Source of the DNA: Takakia lepidozioides
Lineage: Eukaryota; Streptophyta; Takakiopsida; Takakiales; Takakiaceae
Length of the DNA stretch: 64,000 bases
NCBI GenBank assembly: GCA_030704615.1
Contig: CM060732.1
Span: 67,559,053 to 67,623,052 of the forward strand
Direction: 5' to 3'
The position numbers and the translations under genes are program-made. This document shows positions 60,451-64,000 of the stretch, piece by piece (the first letter of the stretch is position 1; each line of letters starts with the position of its first letter). The notes under the pieces are model-generated. The model was not told the DNA's origin. It searched no databases and saw nothing but the letters and a program-made list of their open reading frames with translations.

Positions 60451-63129
60451 GGCACCCATAGTGATGATGTGAACTCAAGTATGACAGCTGAAGAGCATCA
60501 AGGAAGTTACTGAAACCTTATAGCGATGGAGTTGTTGCAGATTGCAGAGGCAGGCAGGCATGAAATAAAGTGGAGGGAAGACAGGTTCTACAAGGTTCCT
60601 TTTCTATCAAGTAATTCCGTTCTATAGGCCAAGAGCCTTCAATTACCTTCTGATAGAACAGCGACACAAGAACTACTGAGGGTCTTGGGCTTTTCCTGTT
60701 TGTGGGAGGGTAAGTGGGAAAGGTAAAAAGACGTCAATCCCAGGTTTCTCCGACATAGCCCTTTTCCCAAACTGGAAAGTTAGAATTCAGCGACACTTCC
60801 TTCACAAATCGTCTTTGATTCCTATAAGATAGGGAAACACTTTGCTTATAGCGATCACTTGGTTAGTGATGACCAAGCCATTCAAGCAGAACTAAGTGTT
60901 GAGAGACTGCAGGAGACTACCTGGCCCTCTGTGGTTTGGCCAACTTAAATTTCTGGGCGTGGATGAAAACTTGTAGATGTCTAAGATGTGACACTTCAAT
61001 TGGAGGAATCCCTGACCGGCAGTGGATGCGGAGGTTTCTCTGTAGGAACATGGAAGATTGAGCAGGCAGTGCAGTATTGTGTTGTACAGAGGCACTGATG
61101 TGTTGGCCACCACTTGGGTACCTGTGTCCAACCTACCCGAAACTACTGGATGGCTTGCAAATGTCCGGAGTGTGAACATGAAGATAAAGTTTACTTCACA
61201 TCCAGTGAATTCATCACCCCACACACAACGGCCAATGGACAGTTGAAGTTACATTTACAAGCATTGTGTTGGTTATGCACACAGGCAAGGCACACCACAA
61301 CCATTCGGCAACCTGCCCAAGCACAAGTGTAAAAGGACTGGGAGTTAGGATCAGAGCTCAAGGAAGTCAATGTGTACCTCATATTTAAGTTCTCTACCGT
61401 TGCGCTGCAGCCCCCGATGTGGTTATTAATCTGAAAGGTGCACTTAGAAGAGCATATGGGATTTGAAAGGTATAGATGTATACATTGACCAATCTGAGGG
61501 AATATCGATGGCAGCATACTAACCCCTTTGGAATTGCTTGTAGATCTGGAAGGCAAACTGAGAAACCCAGCAGAAAAGAAGCAACACCCCTCCACTGTAC
61601 TGTGAGTTGTCAGAAAAAAAGTGCACCCACAAAGCATGTTCTGAACTGTTGACCAAATATGCTAAAACTACCTTCAAGGAACCAAGAACTAGGTGCTTTT
61701 AGGGAAACATCCACACAATCTGAACGAAACTAACTGCCTAGAGTTTGGCCACAATTGCGACCAAGATATTAAACCCTAGTTAGTAGGCACAAAAGTGGGA
61801 TGTTAGCCTCCAGTCACCCTGTACTTATTGTACAACAGCTGCATCTGTATAGCAATCTGGAGGTGCATCTTCATAAAAATTCACACTAGGAGAGTAATTT
61901 GGTGAGTCATTGAGCACAGCCCAGTAATACCTTCCCATTTATATCCAAGCAAAAAAGCTTAACGCACATGGTGCGAAACAAAGATACAGCAATCATTCAA
62001 ACAGAGTACACATTGGGAACTGAGCACCCAAAGATACTCTGAGCACTGTTGGAAAGCTGCCAATCACAGTGCTAATTGTTGAGAGCACTCCAATATCTGA
62101 CCATGACATGTCCTTCTTTGGAAGTGGAAGGACTAGGGTGGAGGACACCGGGAAATGTTGCCCTGATGTTGCAGGCCTTGAAGTTACAAATCCTGGGTGG
62201 TCAAGAATTGACAGGGTAATATGCCCCAGGGTTGCATTTTACTGCCCCATGCTCATAATATGCCATGATACAGCTCTCAACTGGTGCAACTGCGGATGGG
62301 CCAAGAAGAAAGGGGAAGCTACGCATTTGTCTATATTGAGCGCAAGATCTCACTCTCTCACATGCAGGCCACAAGGCTCCAGCAAACAACGTCATATGAG
62401 TATATTCTCTCTCTCTCTCTCTCTCCCTCCAACCTAATTGTTTATATCAAGGTTACTGGGTGAGCCCCTCACAAAAGTATGTTTCTGTCCAAACTGCAGG
62501 AGGGGTCTATGGCGGGTCTATGGCCACAAGGTGACACCAAACAGAAGTCTTATGAGGACATTCTCTCTCACCAACACACACTCTCTCTCACATACACCAG
62601 AAGTAAAAGAACGTATGCATCACTTTGATGATAGAGTAAAGACCTTCCTCGAGGTTTAAAAGTCAGAACCAACCTAATTTCGGTAGGTCTATCCAACTAC
62701 TTCAGAAACGCAGTGAACCCAAATCTGCTCCTCTCCCACCCCTCCTTCCTGATGTGCCCCAACTGAGTGCGAGTAGGGCCTCCAGTGATTACAGAATCTC
62801 ATTCTCTCTCAGTTGCATTTTCAAACGGGATTCTCTTCAAAACACTTGAACAGAGAGGCCTCAATCAACAAAAAAGTGGAGTATCACCTGCGGATTGCCT
62901 GCACTCCAGTGAAAGAGGAGCTTGCAGGCTTGGATTTAATTTGTTGCATCCCCAGAGCAGCCATTACAAGTACACCGGGGTCGCAGGTCTGACGACCCAC
63001 AACCGAAATGGCTACAATCAATTGGAATAGCTAACCACTGGGGCGATGGCACTGAGGAGTCAATTCTTATTACAGTTTCAAATCCTTCTCTTAACCAACC
63101 TCGTTGCTCCTGCCTGAATTGCCAATTCT
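60451..63129. other. Spacer with no supported gene
   Basis: The longest frames (148 codons minus, 61637-61191; 122 codons plus, 62069-62437) are Cys-rich or Ser-rich with no motif. A (TC)n run lies at 62405-62424 and there are other short CT repeats near 62560-62600. I see no RNA gene or terminal repeats. Confidence 0.45.
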
Positions 63130-63906
63130 CTACACTGAAATATTAAAGGACTCCCGCAGGCGCTCCAGCTCCAAATACGCGGTACTGTATGGCAGAAACA
63201 TCGCTGAGTGCTCGTCCGCAAGCTCCCGAACACCACCCGCGAGCTTAGGAATCGCTGCAATCTCGTCATAGGTCAACTCCCTGACAAATCGAGCAGGGTT
63301 TCCAGCCCACAGCTCGCCAGATGGAACGCGCCGGCCAGGGGCCAATGTCGACCCCGACCCGAGCACGGCATGGGTCTCCACTAAGGAACCCTCCATCAAC
63401 ACGCACCGCTGGCCCACCACACTTTCATCATCTATTGTACATGATCTAAGCGTGCTGAAGGCCCCCACTGTCACAAATTTGCCGATCGAGGTTTCCGCAG
63501 GGAGCCCAGTTGGAGAAGTGGCTGCAGCATGGAGGACACACTTGTCCCCGATATTGGACGAGAAACCAACAACAATGCGGTTCAGATCCCCTCGCAGCAC
63601 ACACCCATACCACACACAAGCCTTGTCCTGCACGTCCACAGCGCCAGCAAGCACGGCGTTGGGGGCAACCCAAGCATCCACAGCCACAGTGGGTACTAAG
63701 GTCCCCAAAGGCAGCTTGCTTCTTTGCCCCTTATAGTCCCACTCAACGTGATACTTTGTCGACGCCTGCCGAGACTGTTGGGTTGATGGAGGGGACGGTG
63801 ATGAGGAGGAAGATAACAGCGACAGTGAGGAAGAGGAATGTGCTGAGGTACTCCGAATAAGGGTGCGAAGCAGCTTCAATCTCCCACGCAGTGCCAGTGC
63901 CGCCAT
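63130..63906 (-). CDS. Mitochondrial gamma-carbonic-anhydrase-like protein (gamma-CAL), complex I subunit
   Basis: A single exon of 258 aa. Residues 1-50 are Arg/Ser-rich and lack acidic residues (ALRGRLKLLRTLIRSTSAHS), a typical mitochondrial presequence. The rest is a left-handed beta-helix of hexapeptide repeats: VWYGCVLRGDLNRIVVG, SNIGDKCVLHAA, ASSP-type loop TSPTGLPAETSIGKF, VGQRCVLMEGSLVETHAVLG, then RVPSGELWAGNPARFVREL and a C-terminal helix with FLPYSTAYLELERLR. Gamma-CAL proteins join true gamma-CAs as a trimer on the matrix arm of plant complex I. Catalytic gamma-CAs have HSAVIHGC where this protein has AFSTLRSC, so two of the three zinc His are missing, as expected for the CAL branch. 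The ATG at 63906 starts the presequence. It has no introns and the 5' flank runs to the window edge. Confidence 0.95.
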   Translation of the reverse strand: MAALALRGRLKLLRTLIRSTSAHSSSSLSLLSSSSSPSPPSTQQSRQASTKYHVEWDYKGQRSKLPLGTLVPTVAVDAWVAPNAVLAGAVDVQDKACVWYGCVLRGDLNRIVVGFSSNIGDKCVLHAAATSPTGLPAETSIGKFVTVGAFSTLRSCTIDDESVVGQRCVLMEGSLVETHAVLGSGSTLAPGRRVPSGELWAGNPARFVRELTYDEIAAIPKLAGGVRELADEHSAMFLPYSTAYLELERLRESFNISV

Positions 63907-64000
63907 AGCTGAGCTCCCGAAGCTCTCTCGTCTTCGTCTCTCTCGTCTTCACAGGGAAAGGGCCCCACTTCCTTATTCCAACAGCATTTTCTCTCTCTAA

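Noticed and set aside
63452-63860. 94 and 116 codon plus-strand frames
   Set aside because: Antisense shadows of the gamma-CAL exon.

Overview
The window is nuclear DNA of a land plant. GT-AG introns run through most genes, and several families are plant-typical: a SOSEKI polarity protein, a CAN-type Ca2+-dependent nuclease, a mitochondrial gamma-carbonic-anhydrase-like complex I subunit, a plastid-type RRM protein, and two large PLS-class PPR proteins, one with an intact DYW domain. A telo-box lies upstream of the ribosomal protein gene. The species cannot be fixed from sequence alone. Repeat-rich spacers and internally amplified DYW-type PPR genes suggest a spore-bearing plant (fern, lycophyte or moss); that is inference.

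Layout. 0-13 kb is gene-dense on the minus strand: CAN nuclease (9 exons), PPR-DYW protein and an RRM protein. 13-22 kb holds no gene I can support, but has a tRNA-derived SINE and a tract of broken minus-strand frames, possibly a decayed helicase-like element. 22-26.2 kb is a seven-exon SOSEKI gene whose last exon adds a C2HC-type finger. 26.2-42.5 kb is mostly repeats: a ~1 kb AT-rich family in four copies, two of them forming a large inverted repeat; a ~200 bp module in five copies; direct duplications; SINE insertions with target-site duplications; a CACTA (DUF4216) transposase fragment; and an ankyrin-PGG pseudogene. 42.5-54.2 kb is genic again: eL22 (RPL22), a broken partial copy of EXO1, a two-exon coiled-coil gene, and a complete 15-exon EXO1. 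55-60.5 kb has a possible small two-exon gene, a degenerate PPR 5' exon copy and a second PPR gene whose DYW domain has decayed just past its stop. 63.1-63.9 kb is an intronless gamma-CA-like gene.

The exon models were built by hand from homology, GT-AG signals and codon phase. For CAN, SOSEKI, RRM, EXO1, eL22, PPR2 and the coiled-coil gene the exon lengths sum to whole codons. The genes are unrelated housekeeping and organelle genes, not an operon. The least ordinary material is the PPR pair with differential DYW loss, the EXO1 fragment abutting another gene's 5' end, and the inverted-repeat nest.
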